DNA of 64,000 nucleotides from Aplysia californica (lineage: Eukaryota > Mollusca > Gastropoda > Aplysiida > Aplysiidae): the NCBI RefSeq assembly GCF_000002075.1, contig NW_004797425.1:994145-1058144 (forward strand). Reading direction: 5' to 3'. The position numbers and the translations under genes were made by a program. Under the pieces are notes generated by a model. The model had not been told where the DNA came from and did no database searches. It saw only the letters and a list, made by a program, of their open reading frames with translations. This document shows, piece by piece, positions 23,680 to 34,111 of this stretch. Each line of letters opens with the position of its first letter. Position 1 is the first letter of the stretch.

Positions 23680-24602
23680 GTAGTCCGAATAACATTTTTT
23701 TCATATTCGGACTCGAGTCCGAATAAGAAAAAATTGTTGTTCGGACATGGGTCCGGATAAAAAGGAAGTGTCTTCGTTCTATAGATCTAACTTTCAGTGC
23801 TTCCAATTTTCCGCCATTTTTTAGTTTCCCCCACACCTTTTCTGCCCATCCGATGCCCGCCGCCTCATTGATACGCCCCCCCCCCCCCCATGTTTCCCAC
23901 TTTCTTTGTTGTAGAAAAAGGTAAAATTGAAGATTAGCAGATCTCCTGGCACCTTCATATTATGAGCTTTGTAAAAAAAAAAAAGACATATTCGTTCAAA
24001 TACACAAGCCTGTGTCATCTCGATTGTTTACCAAGAAAAAGTTGTATTGCTGTGTAGAGCCGAGCATACGGCAACTTTTGATTCCATAGATCAGCGCACA
24101 ATTCATTACGTAGATCTAGGTCAAGACTAGCTTATTATTGTAATAATGATCAGTTACCGGGGGGGGGGGGGGGCTGACACGTATGCGACGTTCAACGCCT
24201 GGACCGATAGCGCCCCCCCCCCCTTCCCCGACACGCACACGCAGCTACACGTGTGCAGGCCGCCCATCCGACCCCGACACACGCTAACGAGCCATCTTTA
24301 ATTGCTTCTGATGACCTCTTGAAAAAATAAACATTTATAAGAAGCGCTCTAACTTTTCAGGCCGGCCTCAAATTCATCATAAGATAAAAAAAAACTCGGC
24401 TCCGGCACAATTTAACGCCATTTTGCCCGAAGTGATCCCGGTCTCTACCCAGCCTGAGGCGAGTCACGAGTGAGGCAAGACAGGAAGCCGGAGTCACGAG
24501 TCACAGAAAGTCGGAAGTGATGTCATGCTGGACAAGAATCAGAGTCCGAATAACATTTTTTCATATTCGGACTCGATTCCGAATAGTCACTTCGTTTCCG
24601 AA
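23680..24602. repeat. Two copies of a GGACTCGAGTCC-type hairpin segment
   Basis: AGTCCGAATAACATTTTTT followed by CATATTCGGACTCGA.TCCGAATA appears at 23690-23728 and again at 24541-24586. The core is a near-perfect palindrome of TATTCGGACTC. More diverged relatives lie at 10299-10347 and 10866-10922. Possibly the ends of one element of about 0.9 kb; the intervening sequence has no ORF of note. Confidence 0.55.
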
Positions 24603-24621
24603 TGTTTATTGTATTGAAGGG

Positions 24622-24800
24622 CGGATGGTTGGCGGATGCCCCGGTGTGATTTGCTCCTTCTCCCCTATCAAACATCTATCGCGTTGTTATCCCTCCTCCC
24701 TTTTTATCTTTCTTAATCTCTTGTAACACCTTTTATGTTCGGCACTTATATGACCTTATTGTGTTGCAAGTGTTGGTTACTCTTATTAACACCAAAAGTT
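24622..24800 (+). repeat. Short dispersed repeat, family D
   Basis: About 180 bp. Starts GGTTGGCGGATGCCCCGGTG, includes CCTATCAAACATCTATC and CTTGTAACACC, and ends ATATGACCTTATTGTGTTGCAAGTG. One of about eleven copies in the window, all on the + strand. Confidence 0.85.
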
Positions 24801-24931
24801 TTTTGGGTAATTCCGATCTCGTGACTTAACTACGTTTGTGATTCTTATGGGTGGTTGGTCGGTGTTCTTGTGTTGCCCACTCTTTGCGCTTCAGTTTTTA
24901 AATTTTTTTCTTGCGTCCTTGCCGATAGTTA

Positions 24932-25055
24932 AAGGGTGCCACTGGTAGGTCCTATTTTTTTCGTTCCGTCTATTGTTTCTGTCTGTCTATCTTTCTTCTC
25001 CCCCACACTAAATGACGGTTATCATGCCGATGTGCTTCCCTTTCCCCAAAGTCCC
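24932..25055 (+). repeat. Short dispersed repeat, family E
   Basis: About 125 bp: GGGTGCCACTGGTAGGTCCTA, a CTGTCTGTCT body, then ACACTAAATGACGGTTATCA and GATGTGCTTCC. Related copies lie at 28755, 29048, 29606, 31408, 31670 and 47283. Confidence 0.75.
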
Positions 25056-25383
25056 ACTCTGTATTAGCTGATCATGGTGGAAATGAGACCGTTTACGTGC
25101 TGACGCTCCGGAAAGAACAGGTGAATAACTGTAACTGTCATTGCCTTGACGATGTGAAGTGTCTACACCCCCCCCCCCCCCCCAAAAAAAAAAAAAAGAA
25201 CTTATCTCGCGGAAAATGGAAAATTATGAGAATGGCCTTATATTCTCGCCGTGAAGCTGGCAATGCCATCTCACCATGGGTATGATAAGTCTGATTCCCA
25301 ACTACTGTGGTTTCGCTACTAATTTAAAAGTCAATTTAAAAAAACCGACATAACTCTGTGTATCACTTGTGCGCGCGGGCGCG

Positions 25384-25405
25384 AGCGTGTGTGTGTGTGT
25401 GTGTG

Positions 25406-25461
<56 letters not shown>

Positions 25462-25486
25462 GAGAGAGAGAGAGAGGGGGGGGGGG
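25384..25486. repeat. GT and GA microsatellite with G run
   Basis: About 35 GT dinucleotides, then GA repeats and a run of G. Confidence 0.97.
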
Positions 25487-26162
25487 AGTGAGATGTTTGT
25501 TGCGGTTTTGCTGGGTTTTTTTTCCGCCGCAGCTGTTTTCAGTTCAAAGAACGTACATTGCTCTTTCTAATTGACGGCAGAATGCTCAAGCAGGGTTCAG
25601 TTACGGTAGATGACCGAAGTGGAAAAGGTGTTCGCCGTTATATCAGCAATTGCATCCTTCCTCATCTTTACCTGGTCTATTGTTGCGCCCTATTTTCTGC
25701 CTTTTTTCCACCCTGCATTACATGGCCATCTTTGTTTTGGGATTCTAGCAACTAAAACCATTTCATAATTGTTTCTTTCATTTTCTGCGAAATTTGAAAC
25801 GTATTCTTTCGCATTTTCCTACTATTCTTTACCATAATATATGCTGTTTAATTCACCGCCCATATGTTCCAGAATAATCATAATGACGCTTTTCTTTGGT
25901 CCACCTTAACACGGAATCCCAAGAGTTAAATGTTCGACCTTAAATGTTAGCTGTGTAGATTTTCTTGCCATGCCCGTTACGTGGTATCAACTCTCTCCAT
26001 AGTGATTCCATGGACTCGCGATTCTGTGTTGAGACTGGCTGAATGTCTGACCTATTTTCAGTCGTCAACGAAGCTACATTGTATACGCTGTCTGATTTAT
26101 CTGTAGAGAAAATATTTTGTGGGCATTTTGAATTTACTTGTAGGTCCTGCTCTCTTCGCCCC

Positions 26163-26330
26163 CAGTGGGTGGTTGGTGTGTGCTCTGGTATGGTTTGCTC
26201 CTTCTCTCCTATCAAATATCTATCGTCCTTATCTCTCCTTTTTTGTGTTTGTTAATCGCTTGTAACACCGCCAATCATCGGCACTATTATGTTGCAAGTG
26301 CCGTAAAATGCTGACTAAGACAAAATTACC
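26163..26330 (+). repeat. Short dispersed repeat, family D
   Basis: GTGGGTGGTTGG..TGCTCTGGTATGG, CTATCAAATATCTATCGTCC, CTTGTAACACCG, and the end TATGTTGCAAGTGCCGTAAAA. Same orientation as SETD2. Confidence 0.85.
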
Positions 26331-27689
26331 CCCCCCCCCCCCTCACCCCTTTTAAAAAATTTCTACCTTCCTGACTTTTTCCCCAGCGCTAATGGCGGTT
26401 TTTGTGACGATGTGTTTAAATTTAGGGCTTCGTATACGGGTACTTTTAAAAAGTCTACCGTTAAAAGTTTTTAGCCTAATACCGATTCGTCCTGACCGAG
26501 CATACTGTTTCTACGACTTTGTTGCTTTGAAAGTTGTTGTTAAAAGATGCCTGTTATTTTAATACATGTAATCTTCTTTACACACCTCTCCTCACCCTCC
26601 TCCCTTTCTATGTCTCTCTGCTGTCTCAAGTGTGTCTGCCTGACTATTCCACAAAAAACGCACTTCTCGTCACCATTGTTTTGCTTTGTCCCTCTTATGT
26701 ATTTTATCTCGTGGACGGAACATTTTGATTTTGATCGAGCATATTGTTCCGTGCTGGGGTTGTGCATTGTTAGCACGTTTGTTTCCGCTGTTGCCGTTGT
26801 GCTAATTGAAATTGCTTTTACTTTTAGACTGGCACTTGCATAGTTAGTCAAGTTTTGTCGCTCACATACTTGCATGCCCATGGCTTTCCCCAGATTGATG
26901 ATGGAAGCCCCTGTGGCCAGTAATGGTTTTTCTTTCTTCCTATCTGTAACAATAAGATATTGACGATAGGCCTTTGTAGTGGGGCAAATGACATTGCCAG
27001 GTGCACAGTGGAATAGACAGTGCCACAAATAGCCGACTCCATCCCCGACGTGCCGTAGCGTTCTCGTGTCTGCTTCCAGGCCATCTTCTGTAGTTAATTA
27101 ATGTTCTGGTACTGTCTCCTTTCGCATTACGTGGACTGGGTTTTGAAGAGTGATTTGAGGAAAATATGCGTTGTCTTTGAAACGACAGGCGATGACACGT
27201 TAAACAGCAATTGTCCTCACTACCTCACAACTGGTTGGTTTATCATCTTTGCTTTTGTTATTATCCCCAAGCCTGAAGAAAATTTGTTCACTGTTGTAGT
27301 GTTGCCACTTTTGCTCCTGTCTTCTTTGCGTCCTGGGGTTGTTACTCTCCATACAGATTCCCATGTGAGAAGAATTTTTTATCGATTATCTCGGTCTTTC
27401 TACTGGAACGTCGAATTCCTCTCAGACCGGGCTGACCCTGACAGTCAGGGTCGAAGCCCTCGTCTTAAATGGTCTACATTGTGTAGATGGGAAATCTGCA
27501 TTACGAAGATGTTTTCTTTCTTTATGAAGCTTAAGCCCCCGACTCACTATGCAGTTCCCAATCTCAAGACAGTCAGACGATCTCAAGGCGGCCACAAGAT
27601 GGTCTCACGATCGGATCCGTGAGCGATCTCATTTGTGCCCACACACTACACAGGCTGGCACCTTATCAGAATGCCTCCCACCCAAAGTG

Positions 27690-28082
27690 AAGTTGTCTTT
27701 AGGGTTTTAGTCATTCCCAAAAAGGGGGGGGGGGTATTAACTTGTTCTTATGCACAGTAGAATTGTAAATGGGCTGATTTATCAATGTCATGCTCATACT
27801 GTGCCGGAACAACATAGGGGGAACTGCTGCTTTTTCTTTCTTCATCCTTACTGTCGTAATTTATCCTCTACCTCTTTTGTATATTTGTCACTCGTGAACT
27901 GCTATTTCTGAGATGCCTGGATAGTCGAAGCATACGTTGTGCTGTTGAGCCTAGAGAGGTGAGCAGAGTAAGCCTGATTCCCCTTTTGGACTTTTCTATT
28001 GATATCCACTCCTTGGTGCTCATATATGACCTTATGCAGTTGCTAACGCCGTAAAACCTTACTAAAACAAACAAAACAAAAG
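27690..28082 (+). mobile_element. SINE-like repeat, family C (about 390 bp)
   Basis: Aligns over its length with 50795-51166: shared CACAGTAGAATTGTAAATGGGC, GGAACTGCTGCTTTTTCTTTC, GATAGTCGAAGCA and AGCCTAGAGAGGTGAGCAGA. The 3' end is ATATGACCTTATGCAGTTGC..GCCGTAAAACCTTACTAAAAC. That end is shared with families B and D. No tRNA-like head seen. Confidence 0.85.
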
Positions 28083-28227
28083 TGAAGTTGCTGCAGCCTG
28101 TATAGTTTTGAGGATTTCTCTGAAGACAAAAAGGTGAAAACAATTATGGTGCAAACAATGGTTTCTTCGGCGGGAGGAATTCACTCACGCTCACCTTTTA
28201 AAGGACTATACTATAACTACTATAAGT

Positions 28228-28295
28228 TTCATTCTCTAGTAACACCTGTGTTGCAAGTGCCGTAGAACTTTTACTAAAACCAAAACTAATCTGTT
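28228..28295 (+). repeat. Family D repeat, 3' fragment
   Basis: CTAGTAACACCTGTGTTGCAAGTGCCGTAGAACTTTTACTAAAAC matches only the tail of family D. Confidence 0.75.
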
Positions 28296-28527
28296 CATTC
28301 CCTCCTCTTTACTGTGCCTTCTTTACCGTTCAGACGCGCGTTTTCTTTTTCGTCCGTTTCCCCATCGTTGTTTGTCTTTCTCAGTGTGTACTGTTCAGGC
28401 GTACATTAGCTTCTACTCGGTTTGTTTCCACTTGTTTGCTCCCCCCGACGGTTGGTGTTGAGTGTAAAAGGAGAGGTTCTTTTCAACTGCACAGCGTTTC
28501 ATACATGCTGCTTCCCAGCTCTTGGAG

Positions 28528-28690
28528 TGGGTGGTTGGTGGGTGCTCTGGTGTAGTTTGCTCCTCTCTTTCCAAAAATCCGTCGTCCTGATTTCTTCCCC
28601 TTCTTTCCCGTAAAATACATCTAACCTTCCGTACTTATGTATGACTTTATTGTGTTGCACGGGCCGCGGAACGCTTACTAAAACTTAAAT
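28528..28690 (+). repeat. Short dispersed repeat, family D
   Basis: TGGGTGGTTGGTGGGTGCTCTGG at the start and TTATTGTGTTGCACGGGCCGC..GCTTACTAAAACT at the end; more diverged than most copies. Confidence 0.8.
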
Positions 28691-28754
28691 GTACATGCTG
28701 CTTCTCGAGTCCTGGGGTGTAGGACTTCGGAGGAGGGCAAGGAGGACAGCATAG

Positions 28755-28880
28755 CAGGTGGGTGGTTGGAGGGTGCCACTTCTTTTCTTTCTCACAATCG
28801 TTATTGTCTTTTGTTCTTTCTTTTCTTTTCAGCATTAAAATATAACCGCTGTTGTATCCATGTGCTTCTCCTAACTCAGT
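28755..28880 (+). repeat. Short dispersed repeat, family E
   Basis: GGGTGGTTGGAGGGTGCCACT start, then a C/T-rich body and ACCGCTGTTGTATCCATGTGC. Diverged copy. Confidence 0.55.
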
Positions 28881-29047
28881 TCGTAGAGGCAGAGAGTTTT
28901 GTTTTTCTCGACAGCACAACCGAGACTTGAGTGTGTGACTTCAGATTAGGGAAAGCAGAACGGCACGGTAGACGAACTTCGTCGAGAGCGCTGCACGCGT
29001 CGCGGTGTGTGCTGCTGGGCTAGCCGGCCAGGATATTATGCATTCAG

Positions 29048-29312
29048 CGGGTGGTTGAAGGGCGCTACTGACAGGTCCTACTTCTCTTTACTTCTCTACT
29101 TATTCACTTTCCCTTTGTTATTTCGGTCTATCAGCCGTGATTTGGGGTGCTTGGCGGGTGTTCTGGTGAGGTTTGCTCCTTCTTTCCTATCACATTCAAA
29201 CATCTATCGTCCTTATCTATCCTCCTTTTTGTGTTTGTTACTCTCTTGTAACATCTAACAGTCGGCACTTATATGACCTTATTGTGTTGCCGTAAAACCC
29301 TTTATTGAAACT
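29048..29312 (+). repeat. Adjacent family E and family D repeats
   Basis: GGGTGGTTGAAGGGCGCTACTGACAGGTCC (family E head) is followed from about 29142 by a complete family D copy: GGTGCTTGGCGGGTGTTCTGG, CAAACATCTATCGTCCTTATC, TTGTAACATC, and ATATGACCTTATTGTGTTGCCGTAAAAC. Confidence 0.8.
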
Positions 29313-29605
29313 AAGTCTGTCTGTTTGGTTTTCCCCCTACACCAAAATGCACATGCATTCTTGCCTTCTCTTCACCTTGAGCTGTAGTGTGTCAGAGGGA
29401 AGAGCAGTAAAGTTACCACATCGTAGGGCAGCTTGAAACTGAACTGCACAGTGTACACTCACTGACTCATTGCTACAACGCTACAAACATTTAATTGCTG
29501 TTCCGAAAAGGTGATCAAAAGGGTGCAGTGTTATGCTTGTATGTGTTTTGTATATCAGCAGGTTTTTGGAATGTTTCTCTTTCTACTACTAATGGGTATC
29601 AGCAT

Positions 29606-29745
29606 GGATGGTTGGAGGGCGTCTTCCCTGGTTAGGTCTACTTCTGTCCCTCTTCTGTTTCTCTTTTTTCTGTCTGCATGACTCTTTCTTTGCACGAACT
29701 GACCCGACCGTTATTTTGTCTCAATGTACTCCTCTTTACTCAATA
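29606..29745 (+). repeat. Short dispersed repeat, family E
   Basis: GATGGTTGGAGGGCGTCTTCC.TGGTTAGGTC start, with a CTCTTCTGTTTCTC body. Confidence 0.55.
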
Positions 29746-30399
29746 CGTAGAAGCAGAGGTTCTTTTCTGCAGCACCACCGAATCTTTAGTGTTTGACTTC
29801 ACAGAGTAGAGAAAGCAGGACAGCGCGGCAGGTGAACTCCTACTGCTTGTACCCAAACTACGCGATACGTCATATTATTTTGCTGCCGGCTAGCCGACGA
29901 GGACATGACATGCCTCCAGCATTCGTCCTTAGCTTCCCTTTGTCTTGAGCTGAAGCAGGCCAGAGGTCAACGCGGTCAACACATGGACATGTATGCCTGC
30001 TTGAAACTGAAACACACAGAGAAAACGAACGACAAACACATTGCTACGACGTCACAGATAGCTCGAACTGCTGTTGTTTCGAAAAAGGGACAGAATGAGC
30101 ACCGTGTGCTGCTGTTGTATTAAAACGTTGCCTCTCTAAAGGGGGTGACCTTGTAAGGCTTGTTGTACCGCAGGTTTTCAAACGGTCTCTCCACTGCATG
30201 ATATACTTCTGGATACCTGCTCAGGGTATTTTGCCTTGTCATACAAACAGTATACACTGTGTGGAATGGGAGGGGGGGGGGGGGGGTTGTGGAATTTAAA
30301 CGTTTTTGTTTTCTTGTTGGATGTTGTAGAATCTAGACCTAGTAGTAGTGACAGTCTTTTCCTCCCGTTCTCAGCCCATTCCTACAGCGGTTGTCGTCC

Positions 30400-30660
30400 T
30401 TCTTGTGCCCCCGCCCTGTTTCTGTCTGCTGTTTGGCGGGCGGGTCGGGGCACGCACGGTGCACGCACACTCCCGCGCTCGAGTCAGCAGCCACTCGACA
30501 AACGCCAGGCCGGCTGGAGGTGGTGGCCTGATAGGGCGGGCAGACGGGCAGCTCAGGCAGATCTCTGGCTGGCGGGCCGCGCCAGGTCTATTTTTAGCTC
30601 AAGCGTCCCGCGCCGCTGGCTGAACCCAAGATTCTCTACTTGGCTGAACGGTTGGCAAAT
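30400..30660. other. GC-rich, CpG-dense patch in intron 2
   Basis: This stretch contrasts with its AT-rich surroundings, with many CG dinucleotides (GGCGGGCGGGTCGGGGCACGCACGG and similar). It could be an inserted repeat or an internal regulatory island. The ORFs across it (164 and 91 codons) look like consequences of high GC. Confidence 0.4.
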
Positions 30661-31407
30661 CAACAACCTTCCCCTCGCACAACCTCATGACCCGTTTAGC
30701 CTATTATTATTATTAATAATATTATTATGACTATTATAATAATTATTATTACTATACTATCATGTTGGTGTTGTTGTTTTTGCTTCTTGTTTTCTCTTTA
30801 AGTGCTAAATAATTTCTCAGTTGTCTCTTCAGACAGAACCTTGAATCTATGGACTTTGGACCCACGGTTCATGACGTGCCATAATTTTCTTTATAAAAAG
30901 AACTCGATTGGAAGTTTCTTTTCGTCCAGAGAGATGAACGGGAGAATATAAATTTTGCTTTGACGCGCACGCACACATTTTTGTGTGTATGTTTCTATGT
31001 GTGTCAGTCATGTGAAGGAGAGGCAGTTAGGAGTTAAGGGGATATTTGGAGGCTTTTTTGTCGGGGAATTGTGGTTCTTTCTGATGCACAGTGGATCAGT
31101 GTATTCGATCCCAAAGCTAAAGGGGGGGAAGGGGGGGGGGGGTAGCATATCTAATCTTTGATATGACATTTGAATAGTTTGGCTTAAAAATCTTCGTGCA
31201 GTACCGGTCGTTTGACCCATCTCAAATCTCTAAAAGAATCATTGTCCGCTGCGAGTAGTAGATTGCAAGCGCTGGAAGGGGCCTACTCCTTTTTAAATTG
31301 CTTTCCCTCTTGTTTGCCCGTTTACATCTTTCATCATAGTTGTGTACAATGACCGTTATCACGCCTATGTGCATCTCTTACTTAAATTAAGCACGCTCTG
31401 CTACCAA

Positions 31408-31795
31408 AAGCGGGTGGTTGGAGGGCGCCAGGTGTAGATTCAACTTCTTTCCTTACCCTCTGTTGGTCCTGTGTCTGTCTTGCCTTTCCCCTCCACTAAA
31501 TGGCCGTTATCGCGTCGACATGCTTCGTTTTACCCAAGACTCATTACCCATTTGCGTTTTCGAATAACGAATGTATTCTTTCAGTATTTATGTCTTTTGA
31601 ACCCATGCATACAAAGCCATTTCCCTTTTCATAACCATGGGGGCTGTGTGCTTCATCGGGGTGCGCATGGGTTTTTGGAGTGCCACTGGTTGATCCTCAC
31701 TTTTCCTCGGTCATTTCTGTCTGTCAGCTTTGCTCTTTCCCAACACCAAACATGACCATTATCGTGTCGACTTGCTTCCTTGTTAACTTGAACGA
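31408..31795 (+). repeat. Two tandemly placed family E repeats
   Basis: Copy one (about 31408-31545): GGGTGGTTGGAGGGCGCCAGG, CACTAAATGGCCGTTATCGCGTCG, ACATGCTTC. Copy two (about 31670-31795): TTTTGGAGTGCCACTGGTTGATCC, AACACCAAACATGACCATTATCGTGTCG, ACTTGCTTCC. Confidence 0.7.
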
Positions 31796-32354
31796 AAATT
31801 TACCGTCCGTTTACACAATAGACTCTTTATAATAGCAAGACTTCGCATACAACTGTATGAAAATTCCGTTTACACAAAACAGTGTGCTGCATCGGGTACT
31901 TGGTTGGACGGTTGATTGACAGTCCTCGCCACTGATTATAATTTGCGGTCCCTGGCTCACATAGTATTTTGATGGTTACCCACCACCATGGCACCTTTTT
32001 ACTCTCATCACACGTTTGTTTGTGTTCGCCTGTTCGGCACTGGTCGTTGGTGGACGGTTGTCTGTTTCTACTCTCATTTCTTGTTCTTTTTGTCCGACCC
32101 CCCCCCCCCCTTTCCCGCCCGCTCTAGCAAAGAAGTATGACGGTTGTCTGACTTGTGATAATAGAGTGTATTTCAAGAACGGGAGAGTTTTTGCTGCTGT
32201 TGCAAACGCTCAGTCAGGGTTTTACAGTGGGGACAGTTGATCTCATCTCTCTCTACCCCGTGCCGTGTTTGTTGATAGAATCAAGTGAAACCATAATATT
32301 ATTAGGTCCTAATTTCTTCTTTTTTTTTTTTTGTTCTGCTTGTTGCTTATTAAA

Positions 32355-32535
32355 AAGTGGGTAGTTGACGGTTGCTCTGGTGTGATTTGCTCTTTCTTTC
32401 ATGATAAACAATAAACATCTTTCACCCTTATCTTTTCTTTTCTTTATATGTTACTCTCTTATAACACCTCTAATAATGTTGGCACTTATATGACCTATTT
32501 GTGTTGCAAGTGCTGTAAAATTGACTGAAAGTAAA
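32355..32535 (+). repeat. Short dispersed repeat, family D
   Basis: AAGTGGGTAGTTGACGGTTGCTCTGG, AAACATCTTTCACCCTTATC, CTTATAACACCTCTAATAATG, and the end GTGTTGCAAGTGCTGTAAAA. Confidence 0.82.
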
Positions 32536-32641
32536 CTTGTTTTGAAATATACTCCAGCTAATGCCATTTTCTGATGAGAGAAGGATACAGGAGTGACAAA
32601 AAGATAAAGCACTAGTTTGTTCTGTTGTTCTTTGTGTTTCT

Positions 32642-32655
32642 CTTTCTCTCCCTCC

Positions 32656-32721
<66 letters not shown>
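32642..32721. repeat. CT microsatellite
   Basis: About 35 CT dinucleotides ending about 30 bp before the assembly gap, a plausible cause of the gap. Confidence 0.97.
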
Positions 32722-32724
<3 letters not shown>

Positions 32725-32750
32725 TAAATCCTTACTCTAAAACCATTTAG

Positions 32751-33678
32751 NNNNNNNNNNNNNNNNNNNNNNNNNNNNNNNNNNNNNNNNNNNNNNNNNN
32801 NNNNNNNNNNNNNNNNNNNNNNNNNNNNNNNNNNNNNNNNNNNNNNNNNNNNNNNNNNNNNNNNNNNNNNNNNNNNNNNNNNNNNNNNNNNNNNNNNNNN
32901 NNNNNNNNNNNNNNNNNNNNNNNNNNNNNNNNNNNNNNNNNNNNNNNNNNNNNNNNNNNNNNNNNNNNNNNNNNNNNNNNNNNNNNNNNNNNNNNNNNNN
33001 NNNNNNNNNNNNNNNNNNNNNNNNNNNNNNNNNNNNNNNNNNNNNNNNNNNNNNNNNNNNNNNNNNNNNNNNNNNNNNNNNNNNNNNNNNNNNNNNNNNN
33101 NNNNNNNNNNNNNNNNNNNNNNNNNNNNNNNNNNNNNNNNNNNNNNNNNNNNNNNNNNNNNNNNNNNNNNNNNNNNNNNNNNNNNNNNNNNNNNNNNNNN
33201 NNNNNNNNNNNNNNNNNNNNNNNNNNNNNNNNNNNNNNNNNNNNNNNNNNNNNNNNNNNNNNNNNNNNNNNNNNNNNNNNNNNNNNNNNNNNNNNNNNNN
33301 NNNNNNNNNNNNNNNNNNNNNNNNNNNNNNNNNNNNNNNNNNNNNNNNNNNNNNNNNNNNNNNNNNNNNNNNNNNNNNNNNNNNNNNNNNNNNNNNNNNN
33401 NNNNNNNNNNNNNNNNNNNNNNNNNNNNNNNNNNNNNNNNNNNNNNNNNNNNNNNNNNNNNNNNNNNNNNNNNNNNNNNNNNNNNNNNNNNNNNNNNNNN
33501 NNNNNNNNNNNNNNNNNNNNNNNNNNNNNNNNNNNNNNNNNNNNNNNNNNNNNNNNNNNNNNNNNNNNNNNNNNNNNNNNNNNNNNNNNNNNNNNNNNNN
33601 NNNNNNNNNNNNNNNNNNNNNNNNNNNNNNNNNNNNNNNNNNNNNNNNNNNNNNNNNNNNNNNNNNNNNNNNNNNNNN
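32751..33678. other. Assembly gap (928 N)
   Basis: All bases are N. ORFs drawn across it are meaningless. The first bases after it (ACAG|GTGTAAC) would fit the end of an exon and a donor, but this is only suggestive. Confidence 0.99.
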
Positions 33679-34111
33679 ACAGGTGTAACAACCTATAAAG
33701 ATGAATGATATAACCTGCAGAGAAGGGCACAGTTTTAGTGTTTTGCTGAAAGGCACTGATGTAGAGAGTGAACTTGAAACCAGATACTAGAAATCCTATG
33801 CTTTGGCTTGCCAGCTGGCACCTTTGTTGTTCAAGTATTTTAATGAAAAATTCCTTTCCTTGAAGTTTTTTTCTCTAAGCATTGTGAATTCAAACATAAA
33901 GAGCTATTTTGGTGTCAGAAAAGGGAAAAGTGGTACATTTTTCTGCTGTAACAACTGTCTACCATATCAAAGTTGGTGACTGAAGATATATTGTAACCAT
34001 TTGATGTCTATTGCATCAGTGAATCATTTTCATCATAACATACTAATGAGGGAACAAGTGAACAAAGCCAGTTTGGCCTGTTACTAATGAACAATGATGC
34101 AATTTCTTCAG

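Larger units (their letters stand above)
20418..34111 (+). other. SETD2 intron 2 region (13.7 kb, includes assembly gap)
   Basis: Holds the SINE copies, short dispersed repeats, microsatellites and gap listed separately. Long C or G homopolymers recur (about 20738, 23880, 24160, 25170, 26330, 30271, 31130, 32098). Stretches 22170-22900, 25460-26160, 26335-27690, 29750-30390 and 30670-31400 show no recognisable gene. The largest ORFs there (26540-27028 minus, 27101-27622 plus, 30236-30730 plus) have no domain or codon pattern I trust. Because the exon phases do not match, at least one exon may be hidden here. Confidence 0.6.

Noticed and set aside
26540-27622. ORFs of 162 (minus) and 173 (plus) codons in intron 2
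   Set aside because: No domain, no splice logic, and they overlap each other's region on opposite strands; likely chance.
30236-30730. 164-codon ORF in the GC-rich patch
   Set aside because: Explained by scarcity of stops in GC-rich DNA; no family resemblance.
32737-33756. 327- and 339-codon ORFs
   Set aside because: They consist of the N gap.
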